Positions 27,650 to 35,197 are shown, numbered from the stretch's first letter. The stretch: DNA of 64,000 bases from Paucihalobacter sp036825875 (GCF_036825875.1 NZ_DAISXK010000007.1:32699-96698), one strand, 5' to 3'. Notes: generated from the letters alone by a model not told the origin. A program made the numbers and translations.

Positions 27650-27859
27650 ATGAAACAAAAGGTTTTTAGTTTATTAGCTGTTCTTCTATTTATGAGTGGC
27701 TCAATTAATGCAAGTATAAATTTTCCAACATGCGAAGAAACAATTCTTCATATTATTGAGGTACTAGAACGACCAGAAGATGAAGGAGGTTTAGGTTGTT
27801 TAGATACTGATGATTATAATGAGCTTTATTCAGTATTGTACAATCATTATTGTAATTAA
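27650..27859 (+). CDS. Secreted mini-protein 1, cysteine-containing
   Basis: 69 residues: signal peptide (MKQKVFSLLAVLLFMSGSINA, processed near residue 21-22) and a 47-residue acidic mature part with Cys28, Cys50 and Cys68. It shares with mini-protein 2 the start MK-x-KVFS, an N-terminal Cys, and the C-terminal motif Y-x-VLY-x2-3-C. Pairing Cys28-Cys68 would close a helical hairpin. It lies 12 bases before the GLPGLI gene and no terminator is seen between them. A signalling peptide, toxin-like effector or receptor ligand are all possible; no known family recognised. Confidence 0.7.
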   Translation: MKQKVFSLLAVLLFMSGSINASINFPTCEETILHIIEVLERPEDEGGLGCLDTDDYNELYSVLYNHYCN

Positions 27860-27871
27860 AACTATCAAAAC

Positions 27872-28612
27872 ATGATTTTTGTTAAGTATTTTAATTTTTT
27901 GTTTTTTGTTTTATTAAACCTATCTCTCTATTCACAAAATTCTCTGAACGTAGTTGCAACTTATAAATTAAAAACTCAATCCTCAGGCAAAGTTGTTAAG
28001 GAAAGTAACATAAGTGAAGTTAGGGAGGTTTTAAATGGTATGAATAAGAATTTTGACAATCTAGAATATCTATTGTATTGTAATTCTTATTCAAGTATTT
28101 ATTTTTTAAAAGAAAAGCTTCAAATCAATGATGATATTGGATACAAAGTTGCATCAATATTTGGTGGTTCTGGTATTTATTACATAGATATAAATAAAGA
28201 ACTTAAACTAATTCAAAAGAAAGCTTTCGGTGAAACCTTTAATGTAATTTACCCGCTTAATGATGAAAGTTGGATTATTCATAAAGAGTCAAAAATAATT
28301 GATGGATATACTTGTTTTAAGGCAACTTCTATCAAAGAGGAATATGACTATCAAAGAAAAATGAATATAACTACCAACTTTATAGTATGGTTTACTCCAG
28401 ATATTCCATTGCCCTTTGGACCAAAAGGATTTAGTGGATTACCTGGTTTAATCATGGAGGCTGTAATAAATAAAAATACAGTTCTTTATATCACAAATAT
28501 TAATTTTAATTCCACTGATGTTGAAAAAAAATTAATAAAACCAAAGAAGGGTAAAAATATAACAAAAGATGAATATTTAAAACTTTCAGCTAGTATTAGA
28601 GAGAAGAATTAA
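27872..28612 (+). CDS. GLPGLI family protein, cassette 1
   Basis: 246 residues. Signal peptide to LYSQ (about 21). The family motif GLPGLIMEA lies at about 189-197, preceded by the typical WFTPDIPLPFGPKGFSG block and by DGYTCFKA. GLPGLI proteins (TIGR01200) are secreted Bacteroidetes proteins of unknown function, often next to TonB-type receptors with a carboxypeptidase-like domain, as here. Base composition is clearly more AT-rich than the receptor genes of the locus. It is similar to the cassette 2 copy in layout but diverged in sequence. Confidence 0.88.
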   Translation: MIFVKYFNFLFFVLLNLSLYSQNSLNVVATYKLKTQSSGKVVKESNISEVREVLNGMNKNFDNLEYLLYCNSYSSIYFLKEKLQINDDIGYKVASIFGGSGIYYIDINKELKLIQKKAFGETFNVIYPLNDESWIIHKESKIIDGYTCFKATSIKEEYDYQRKMNITTNFIVWFTPDIPLPFGPKGFSGLPGLIMEAVINKNTVLYITNINFNSTDVEKKLIKPKKGKNITKDEYLKLSASIREKN

Positions 28613-28685
28613 AAAATTAAGAAATCTAAATTCAGATAACTTAAATGGTTGAATAATGAGGAAATCAGTTCATGTTGAATAGAAT

Positions 28686-28850
28686 ATGAATCAAAAAAAA
28701 ATTAGGTACTTATATTTAAAATTAAAGCTTATAATCCTGCCGTTTATGGCAGGATTTTTCTCTCTTACTCACGCCCAACAAATCCAAGTAACCGGCAAAG
28801 TTACCGATAGCCTTCAAAACCCATTGGTCTATGCAAATATTTTAGCAATT
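28686..28850 (+). pseudogene. Truncated TonB-type receptor, cassette 1
   Basis: Only about 55 codons remain: a start, hydrophobic export segment (IILPFMAGFFSLTHA) and QQIQVTGKVTDSLQNPL-YANILA, nearly identical to residues ~27-50 of the full receptor at 30521-33220. Similarity stops at about 28850, where element R2 begins within 10 bases; the frame then runs through the repeat to a stop at 28916. About 850 codons are missing. The remnant lies 73 bases after GLPGLI protein 1, where an intact receptor is expected. Confidence 0.85.
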
Positions 28851-28859
28851 TTTCGAGTA

Positions 28860-28936
28860 TTCACCGCAAACACGCTAAGAACACAAAGTAATGTTCTCTT
28901 TGAACTTTGTGTATAACTTGGTGCCCTTAGTGGTTA
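28860..28936. repeat. Degenerate copy R2 of the inverted-repeat element
   Basis: TTCACCGCAAACACGCTAAG at the left and GTGCCCTTAGTGGTTAA at the right resemble the ends of R1 and R4, but the interior is about 35 bases shorter. It abuts the point where the truncated receptor loses homology. Confidence 0.6.
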
Positions 28937-28967
28937 AAAGAAGTGATTACCTTAAACTCATTAAAAT

Positions 28968-29031
28968 TCATCGCTAAGACGCTAAAAACGCCAAGTAAAG
29001 TTCTCTGCGCCCTTTGCGCCTTCGCGGTAAA
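28968..29031. repeat. Degenerate copy R3 of the inverted-repeat element
   Basis: ATCGCTAAGACGCTAAAAACGC at the left and GCGCCTTCGCGGTAA at the right form a diverged, GC-richer relative of R1/R4, directly following R2 and 11 bases before leader L2. Similar GCGAAG-type foldback sequences are common between genes in environmental bacteria. Confidence 0.45.
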
Positions 29032-29041
29032 AAAATAAATA

Positions 29042-29472
29042 TCACAACCCATTAACAAACATATAAATACCAAACTAACTCTTAACAAAACGCTAAAGTT
29101 TTAGCCATAAAACCTCTAACCATTACGGTTTTTCCACACATTGCAGCAATAACGCGGTGTGCGAGGCGTAAAAATTTAACAATTAATAAGTTAACTAAAA
29201 ATTTTTAAAATTTTATTAGGTAGAGTAAATTTTTTTTTTAAAAATTTGTAATGTTGTTAAGCGCAATTAAACTTTACAAGTGGTTTAATGACAGGCAACA
29301 ACAAACCTAAATGCATTTAACCCAAACCAACGTTGGTTTATTTTTATTACTTGTACACTTGTAACATTTATATCACTTGTAACTCACTTGTACCACTTGT
29401 AATTTTTTAAACTTGTAAAAACAAATTAGTTATTAATCAACCAGCCTAACGGCGGTTTAAATTTTAAAAATT
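29042..29472 (+). promoter_or_regulatory. Structured leader L2 of cassette 2
   Basis: About 430 bases before mini-protein gene 2. Same order of parts as L1: conserved block (CACAACC-ATTAACAAACA, TTACGGTTTTTCC, CGGTGTGCGAGGCGTAAA); 10-T tract (29230-29239); TTTGTAA (29245-29251); TACAAGTGG (29275-29283); palindrome TAAATGCATTTA (29308-29319); palindrome AAACCAACGTTGGTTT (29324-29339); repeat array (29349-29417); hairpin GCC-TAAC-GGC (29444-29453). The palindromes and repeats differ in sequence from L1, yet each remains self-complementary or complementary to its partner. T tract to inverted copy is 34-35 bases in both leaders. Confidence 0.65.
29349..29417 (+). repeat. Six ACTTGTA repeats in leader L2
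   Basis: ACTTGTA occurs at 29349, 29357, 29375, 29386, 29395 and 29411, irregularly spaced (8-18 bases). The fifth copy is CCACTTGTA, the exact complement of TACAAGTGG at 29275-29283. It occupies the position held by the 18-bp repeats in L1. Confidence 0.9.
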
Positions 29473-29703
29473 ATGAAACGTAAAGTTTTTAGTGTATTTA
29501 CATGTGTATTATTAATTAGTAGTTCGTTGAGTATGGCACCTATTGCTGAGGATGATGGAAATTCACCTTCACAATGTGCTCAATGGGCCAGAGAAACTAC
29601 ACTTCAATTTGCTGCTGCTGCCGGTGAAGACCCTAATGGGGAGCATCTTGAATATTGGCTAAGTATTTACAGAGTGCTATATATAGGATGTTTGAATGGC
29701 TAA
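29473..29703 (+). CDS. Secreted mini-protein 2, cysteine-containing
   Basis: 76 residues: signal peptide (MKRKVFSVFTCVLLISSSLSMA) and a mature part of about 54 residues with Cys35 and Cys73, 38 apart (40 apart in mini-protein 1). Shared features are MK-x-KVFS at the start and YRVLYIGC near the end (Y-x-VLY-x2-C). Between the cysteines it is predicted largely helical with an acidic GEDPNGEHLE turn. A strong hairpin terminator follows (29712-29755), which would make its mRNA largely separate from the GLPGLI gene. Unknown family. Confidence 0.7.
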   Translation: MKRKVFSVFTCVLLISSSLSMAPIAEDDGNSPSQCAQWARETTLQFAAAAGEDPNGEHLEYWLSIYRVLYIGCLNG

Positions 29704-29711
29704 ATTTAATT

Positions 29712-29755
29712 GGAGGCTGTAATGCAATATAAGTCAGCCTCCATTTATTTTTTTA
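29712..29755 (+). terminator. Hairpin terminator or attenuator between mini-protein 2 and GLPGLI 2
   Basis: GGAGGCTG (29712-29719) pairs with CAGCCTCC (29735-29742), an 8-bp GC-rich stem with a 15-base loop, followed by ATTTATTTTTTT. It lies 9 bases after the mini-protein stop. Cassette 1 has no counterpart. Confidence 0.75.
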
Positions 29756-29831
29756 AAAAATCAAATAATTCGTATTTTTTAAAATCTTATTCGATCATAG
29801 TTTATTTTTAATTTTTTAAAAATTATAATCA

Positions 29832-30521
29832 ATGTTAAAAAATTTTTTTATAATACTGCTATTATGTGGTTTAAATCAGTTTTCGTGGTCTCAAATTAAA
29901 AACGGTAAGATTACATACATAGCAAGTTTTAATAAAGATATATTTTTAGAGGCTAAGGATTTAGACAAGAATATGTTAACTATGGTAAATAATTCATACA
30001 ATGTACAATTGGAGTTAATTTTTATCGATTTTCAATCTATTTGTACTGGAATTAAAGAAATGGAAAGTGATTTAAAGAAAGGTTTCAATATTACCGCTAA
30101 TTTCGCAGGTTATAATAATATATTCTATTTCGATAAAGAAAATAATTATGGATTAAAATCATTAGCCCCAATTGATGGCGTAAATTATTTGATGACAATA
30201 ACGACTCCTGAATGGAAACTCACAAAGGAAACAAAAAAAATTGGTAACTACATCACTTACAAGGCCATACAAATAAATAAAAACACGAAGTTTGAAACAA
30301 TAGCTTGGTATGCTCCAGAAATTCCGCTGTCGTTTGGACCCGCAATGTATAACGGATTACCTGGATTAATTTTAGAAGTTAATAGTCCTATGATTAATTT
30401 TACAGCTACTAAAGTTAGCTTAGATAATTTGAAGTTAAAACAAATTGAAAAGCCAAAGGGCATTTTAATATCCGAAGATGAATTTCGAAAGAAATTTGGT
30501 TCAGTTTTTAATGAAAATTAA
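29832..30521 (+). CDS. GLPGLI family protein, cassette 2
   Basis: 229 residues. Signal peptide to FSWSQ (about 20). The motif NGLPGLILEVN lies near residue 176-186, preceded by WYAPEIPLSFGPAMY, the same order as in cassette 1. Secreted or periplasmic, unknown function. Its stop codon overlaps the receptor start (TAATG at 30519-30523), so translation of the two is coupled, which supports a joint role at the outer membrane. AT-rich compared with the receptor. Confidence 0.88.
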   Translation: MLKNFFIILLLCGLNQFSWSQIKNGKITYIASFNKDIFLEAKDLDKNMLTMVNNSYNVQLELIFIDFQSICTGIKEMESDLKKGFNITANFAGYNNIFYFDKENNYGLKSLAPIDGVNYLMTITTPEWKLTKETKKIGNYITYKAIQINKNTKFETIAWYAPEIPLSFGPAMYNGLPGLILEVNSPMINFTATKVSLDNLKLKQIEKPKGILISEDEFRKKFGSVFNEN

Positions 30522-33220
30522 TGATATTAATTAGTGAAAATCGCAAAAGGACATTATTTTTTCTTCTGGTTACATTATTTTCTTTGTTAAGCTTTAGCCA
30601 ACAAATCCAAGTCACCGGCAAAGTCACCGATAGCCTTCAAAACCCCTTAGGCTACGCCAATATTTTAGCCATGCCCGAGGCAGACGACCAAGAGGTGCGT
30701 TTTGCAATTACCACAGATAACGGTAGCTACCAATTAGGCTTGGCAAAAAACCAAACCTATGAGCTAACCGTGAGTTTTTTGGGTTATGTTAGCCAAAAAC
30801 TCACTCTCACCACCGGCACAGATAACCTGATTAAAAACTTTATCTTAAGAGAAAGCACCGATCAGCTCACCGAGATCACCCTAAATTACACGCCGCCCAT
30901 TACCGTTAAAAAAGACACCCTTACTTACAGGCTAGATGCCTTTACCACCGGTGAAGAACGCAAACTTCGCGACGCCCTTAAAAAACTACCTGGTATTGAG
31001 GTAGATAAAGCTGGTAATGTGACCTCTCAAGGCCGCAGAATCACCAAAGTGTTGGTAGAAAATAAAACCTTTTTTACCGGAGATAGCAAGTTGGCAGTAA
31101 ACAACATCCCAGCAGATGCCGTTAACGAAGTTGAAATTTTAGATAATTACAACGATGTACCCATGCTTAAAGGTCTTCAAGATAACGAAGATTTGGCCAT
31201 GAACATCAAACTTAAAGAAGACAAGAAAAAGTTTGCCTTTGGCGATGTAGAAGTAGGCGCGGGCTATAAAGAACGCTATGTAATTCATCCCAATTTATTT
31301 TACTACAGCCCAAAAACCAACATCAACTTTATTGGCGACCTTAACAATACCGGCATAAAGAGTTTCACCTTTAGAGATTATTTAGAGTTCGAGGGCGGTT
31401 TTGGTAAACTATTAAGTGATGCTTCGGGTTATTTTAGCTTGTATAACAGCGATTTTTCGCAATACCTTAATAACAATAATTTTAACGCCAATACCAACCA
31501 GTTTGGTGCCTTAAACATTAGGCAATCTGTTAGTAAATCAACCGATATAAGCGGTTATGTGATTAGCTCAAATAGCAAAACCCAAACCCAACAAGAAACA
31601 CTTAACAATTACCTTAATTTTGGCAATCCGTTTACAGAAGAACGCAGCAATACTAATCTGGCAAATAGCTTTTTCACCCTTGGCAAATTAACAGTGAATT
31701 ACAAACCCGATTTTTCTGAAGATTTAGAATACAACACCTTTATAAAAGCCACCAATAACGATGCCACCGGCGTGATTAGCACCATCAATCCCACGCAGTC
31801 TAATACCATCGCCACCAACACCGATGTAAGAGGCATTGACCTTAAACAAAATCTAAATTATAGCCGGAAGTTTTCTAAAGCACATACAGCTACCTTAGAA
31901 GCCACCTATAATTTTAAAAACGATGAACCGCTTGCCAACTGGCTTACCAATCAGCAAATATTACAAGGCTTAATTCCGTTAGAAGACGACGAGGTGTTTA
32001 ACATTATACAACGCAAACGTGTGAACTCTCACAGTTTTAATGCCATTGTAAAAGACTATTGGGTGCTCAATAACTTCAACCATATTTACACGAGCGCAGG
32101 CGTGAATACCGCCTTTTCAAACTTTTTTACAGAAGATGTACAAGAACTCTCCAATGGCGACATCAATAATTTTAATACCGCAGGTTTTGGTAACGATTTT
32201 AAGTACAGTTTTGTAAATACCTACATTGGTATGGAATACAAGTTTCAAATTGGTAAAACCATTTTTAAACCCGGTTTGTTTTACAATTCTTATGTTTGGC
32301 GAACCCAGCAAGAAGATGAGGTTAACAACCAGCAAAAAAATCTGTTACTACCGCAACTCAATATAAAAGTAGAGTTTAATAACAGTCAAAAATTAAATTT
32401 TGATTACCGCCTTAACGCGCGTTTTGCTAGTGTAGACAGGTTGGCTAATAATTTTGTGCTCACCAATTTTAACTCGGTTTTTAAAGGTAATGAGACTCTT
32501 GAAAATACCCTGTATCACACGGCCAGGTTGAGTTATTACAAATTTAGTTTGTTTAGAAACTTAAACTACAACATCAACGCATCGTTTAACAAACGGCTTA
32601 AAAACTTTAAAGCCGTTACCCAGTTAGATGGTATCGATCAATTTAGAACCCAAATACTATTGGATTTACCGGAGCATAATTTTAATATCAGCGGAAGAAT
32701 TTCGAAGAAAATCAATATAATTAGATACAATTTAAGTGGTAATTACAATTATTCAGACTTCTATCAAATTGTTAACCAACTCACAAGTCAGAATACTTCT
32801 AATTCCATTTCAGGCACGAGCAGTGTTGAAACCTTGTTTAAAAACTTTCCTAATTTAGAAGTAGGTTACACCAAAGATTTCAATAATTACAAATCCTTCG
32901 GAAACGATAACCAATTTGAAAACGACCGCTTCTTTGTAAATTTAGAATACGATTTTTTAAAGCACTTTGTCTTTAAAGCGGATTATAGCTACGATAATTA
33001 CAACAACAAAACCAATAACATTAGCAATACTTTCGACACCGCAAATGCTTCTCTATTCTACCAGGTAGAAGACAGTCCGTGGGGATTTGAAATTAACGCC
33101 ACCAACTTATTCGATATTAAGTTTAGGCAAAACAACAGCTTTTCAGATTTTTTAATTTCAGACAGTCGCACTTTTATCATGCCACGTATTATAATGTTTA
33201 AAATAGCTTATAAGTTGTAG
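30521..33220 (+). CDS. TonB-type outer-membrane receptor with carboxypeptidase-like domain, cassette 2
   Basis: 899 residues. Signal peptide to LLSFSQ (about 26). A carboxypeptidase regulatory-like domain follows (about 28-112: VTGKVTDSLQNPLGYANIL, VSFLGYVSQKLTL). Next is a plug-like domain (about 120-220: RDALKKLPGIEVDKAGNV, KVLVENKTFFTGD, EILDNYNDVPML). The rest is a long barrel with Asn/Tyr-rich strands and an end in MFKIAYKL. This receptor type is common beside GLPGLI proteins. The substrate is unknown; the mini-protein encoded in the same cassette is a candidate ligand or cargo (inference). Codon use looks richer in C/G than its neighbours. Confidence 0.9.
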   Translation: MILISENRKRTLFFLLVTLFSLLSFSQQIQVTGKVTDSLQNPLGYANILAMPEADDQEVRFAITTDNGSYQLGLAKNQTYELTVSFLGYVSQKLTLTTGTDNLIKNFILRESTDQLTEITLNYTPPITVKKDTLTYRLDAFTTGEERKLRDALKKLPGIEVDKAGNVTSQGRRITKVLVENKTFFTGDSKLAVNNIPADAVNEVEILDNYNDVPMLKGLQDNEDLAMNIKLKEDKKKFAFGDVEVGAGYKERYVIHPNLFYYSPKTNINFIGDLNNTGIKSFTFRDYLEFEGGFGKLLSDASGYFSLYNSDFSQYLNNNNFNANTNQFGALNIRQSVSKSTDISGYVISSNSKTQTQQETLNNYLNFGNPFTEERSNTNLANSFFTLGKLTVNYKPDFSEDLEYNTFIKATNNDATGVISTINPTQSNTIATNTDVRGIDLKQNLNYSRKFSKAHTATLEATYNFKNDEPLANWLTNQQILQGLIPLEDDEVFNIIQRKRVNSHSFNAIVKDYWVLNNFNHIYTSAGVNTAFSNFFTEDVQELSNGDINNFNTAGFGNDFKYSFVNTYIGMEYKFQIGKTIFKPGLFYNSYVWRTQQEDEVNNQQKNLLLPQLNIKVEFNNSQKLNFDYRLNARFASVDRLANNFVLTNFNSVFKGNETLENTLYHTARLSYYKFSLFRNLNYNINASFNKRLKNFKAVTQLDGIDQFRTQILLDLPEHNFNISGRISKKINIIRYNLSGNYNYSDFYQIVNQLTSQNTSNSISGTSSVETLFKNFPNLEVGYTKDFNNYKSFGNDNQFENDRFFVNLEYDFLKHFVFKADYSYDNYNNKTNNISNTFDTANASLFYQVEDSPWGFEINATNLFDIKFRQNNSFSDFLISDSRTFIMPRIIMFKIAYKL

Positions 33221-33242
33221 TTGTTACTTTTAAGGCTTGTTT

Positions 33243-33355
33243 TTAACCACAAAGCCAGCAAAGAAGGCGCAAAGTTCACAAAGCAAAAAATGTACACCTA
33301 TTAAAAAACACCACTCAGTTCTTTTAGTGAAAACCTTCGTGTCCATGGTGGTTAA
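33243..33355. repeat. 113-bp terminal-inverted-repeat element, copy R4
   Basis: TTAACCACAAAG at the left, GTGGTTAA at the right, identical length and ends to R1 (26961-27073). It begins 22 bases after the receptor stop and closes the double cassette on the right. Confidence 0.75.
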
Positions 33356-33409
33356 TATAATCCACCGCCATAAAGCCAACTCCGAAAATCTTTTTAAACA
33401 TAACTCCAT

Positions 33410-33441
33410 AAAAAAATCCCCTTTCAAATTTGAAAGAGGAT
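33410..33441 (-). terminator. Terminator of the DUF3332 gene
   Basis: On the minus strand ATCCTCTTTCAAA pairs with TTTGAAAGGGGAT with almost no loop, followed by a T tract. It lies 26 bases beyond the stop of the minus-strand gene. Confidence 0.7.
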
Positions 33442-33466
33442 TGATAGTTACTTGTTTGTTTTTAAA

Positions 33467-34045
33467 TTAAGGAATGGCAACAATGCAATCTTGATAAGTT
33501 TTTACATTGCTATTTAAAATAGCTAAACCTTGCTCTCTAGTTGTGTATGGGTCCATTTTTACTTGGTCTCCATTGGGCATATGCATCACGTACAATCCGT
33601 CTTCCATAGAAGCTAACTTGATAATTTCACCATTTTGTTTTACTGCATTCCATGATTTTTCATGCGGCTTGTAGATAAGGTCTATTTTTTGACCTTTGTC
33701 TTTTCCGTCAATTACGGTAACCTGTATACGGTTTTTAGTAGCAATCATTTCAAAGATATTACCATCTTTTTCAAGGATTTGTTTTTCCATCTCGCCTTCT
33801 TGCATCGCTATTGGATTAGAACCCGACCAGAATTCGATGACATTAAAAATGATAACATCGCCAACAAAAAACAATCCGTAAACCGGAATAATATTAAATA
33901 CCCAGAATACTAGGTTGTCCAAAAATTTACTATCTGTTAATCCATCGTTCCAATCTCTTAAATTGTTAAACGCACTAAACGAGCCTAAACAGCTGTTAAA
34001 CATAATTGTGCCTGATAGGCATACGCACATGATAAGTTTTTTCAT
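33467..34045 (-). CDS. DUF3332 family lipoprotein/membrane protein
   Basis: 192 residues. N-terminus MKKLIMCVCLSGTIMFNSCLGSFSAF with a lipobox-like FNSC (Cys19). The block CLGSFSAFNNLRDWNDGLTD followed by a hydrophobic stretch (about 45-75, FWVFNIIPVYGLFFVGDVII) is the signature of DUF3332. A soluble domain follows (IQVTVIDGKDKGQKIDLIY, MHMPNGDQVKMD). The family is widespread in Bacteroidetes and has no assigned function. It stands alone, convergent with the cassette 2 receptor. Confidence 0.85.
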   Translation of the reverse strand: MKKLIMCVCLSGTIMFNSCLGSFSAFNNLRDWNDGLTDSKFLDNLVFWVFNIIPVYGLFFVGDVIIFNVIEFWSGSNPIAMQEGEMEKQILEKDGNIFEMIATKNRIQVTVIDGKDKGQKIDLIYKPHEKSWNAVKQNGEIIKLASMEDGLYVMHMPNGDQVKMDPYTTREQGLAILNSNVKTYQDCIVAIP

Positions 34046-34095
34046 AATGTTAGATTTTAAGTTATGTATCTAATGTACAAAAAATAATCATAAAA

Positions 34096-34129
34096 AAAAG
34101 TCCTCTGTCAAATTTGAAAAAGGACTTTT
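34096..34129 (-). terminator. Hairpin terminator, probably ancestral to the rpmA remnant
   Basis: AAAAGTCCT pairs with AGGACTTTT with A/T tracts on both sides. On the minus strand it follows the decayed rpmA tail at the distance at which the intact rpmA terminator (39919-39953) follows rpmA. It may now end transcription of the lipoprotein gene at 34358. Confidence 0.6.
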
Positions 34130-34154
34130 AAAAACTTAAATAAAATTGTGACTA

Positions 34155-34350
34155 TGACGTAAACGGCTTAATAGAAACGTATGATTTGTTGTCTTTCTTT
34201 TTCATAAATTTTACAATGCCAACTACCTAATTTTTCTTTTAATTCTTTTAATTCATCCCTTTATAATCAATCGGTAAATAAGGCAGCTAGTGTTGGCTAG
34301 GTGTCCGAAATAATGGGGGTCAATTTTGATGTACATTAGTAAAATAGTTT
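34155..34350 (-). pseudogene. Decayed duplicate of the rpmA and rplU 3' ends
   Basis: 34158-34227 matches the last ~24 codons of rpmA (39979-40048); for example ATGATTTGTTGTCTTTCTTT is shared exactly. 34228-34350 matches the last ~45 codons of rplU (from 40290), sharing AATTCTTTTAATTCATCC and GGCAGCTA. The rpmA 5' part, the intergenic spacer and the rest of rplU are missing. Order and strand match the originals 5.8 kb to the right. Many frameshifts; not coding. Confidence 0.85.
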
Positions 34351-34357
34351 TTATTTC

Positions 34358-35197
34358 CTAATCAGTACAGTTCTCATCAAAAGCAATTTCTAGTTCCTCT
34401 TCATTATTTGCAAATAATTGAGTGCCATCGTTAGTCATTAAGCTCACGGGATAAACAAAGTTTATAAATACAGTATTTAAAATATCGCCTTGTAAATAAG
34501 CTAAAAATTCATCTTCGTTTACAGAGATTTCAAATGTTTGAGAAATATCATTTGCATCAGCGACAACAATAGATAATGGGAAATCTAAAGACACACACGG
34601 AACAGAAACATCAGGAAATTCAACAGAATCACCTTCTGGTACAATGAAATCAAAATCAGAACCTTCTATGACTTCAAAAGTAACATCTGGACTTTGGCAG
34701 TCATCAAAGAAATCAGCAAACGTGGCATAATTTGTAATTTCTGCAACTTCAAAAGAAGCGTCATCAATAGGTTTAATTAGAAGGGATGCGACAAAGATGA
34801 TTTGAACGCCTTCGCCAAATTCAGCTATAGCCATCTGCTCTATCTCGTTGGCTACATCATCTATGGTGAGACCAGACTCTATTGCCCACACCGCTATATC
34901 AATAATATTTAATGAATTATTGTTGGCATCAAATAGTTCGTAGGCGAGTAATGCAGCTTCAACACCGCAATAAGAGCTAGATTGGTCTAAATTACGATAC
35001 CAATTAACTTGATTATTAAACATGTCATGGTCTTCTCTATTATTTGAATTAGAGACGATTTTTTGCTTTAAGGCATCTGAAATTTGAGACTGTGGATTTT
35101 GTTGCTCTAAGACTTCATTGTCATTTGAACAACTAGTTGTAAATGCAACTAGTACAACTAAAATAATAAGCGATGTAATTTTTCTTGATAAATACAT
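34358..35197 (-). CDS. Acidic surface lipoprotein of unknown function
   Basis: 279 residues. Lipobox FTTSC (Cys23) followed by SNDNE, an acidic +2/+5 stretch resembling the lipoprotein surface-export signal of Bacteroidetes. The middle part has SSYCGVEAALLAYELF. The C-terminal ~90 residues (VPCVSLDFPLSIVV ... ANNEEELEIAFDENCTD) resemble repeated domains found in other flavobacterial lipoproteins, with paired cysteines near their ends. It follows the receptor gene by 70 bases and is probably its surface partner, like a SusD-type lipoprotein in arrangement though not in sequence. Confidence 0.75.
   Translation of the reverse strand: MYLSRKITSLIILVVLVAFTTSCSNDNEVLEQQNPQSQISDALKQKIVSNSNNREDHDMFNNQVNWYRNLDQSSSYCGVEAALLAYELFDANNNSLNIIDIAVWAIESGLTIDDVANEIEQMAIAEFGEGVQIIFVASLLIKPIDDASFEVAEITNYATFADFFDDCQSPDVTFEVIEGSDFDFIVPEGDSVEFPDVSVPCVSLDFPLSIVVADANDISQTFEISVNEDEFLAYLQGDILNTVFINFVYPVSLMTNDGTQLFANNEEELEIAFDENCTD

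Noticed and set aside
28851..28916. C-terminal residues after the truncated receptor as a real protein end
   Set aside because: These codons come from repeat element R2 read in frame; they have no counterpart in the intact receptor.
34155..34350. Small gene downstream of the lipoprotein
   Set aside because: The sequence matches 3' ends of rpmA and rplU with internal deletion and frameshifts; no start codon or continuous frame exists.
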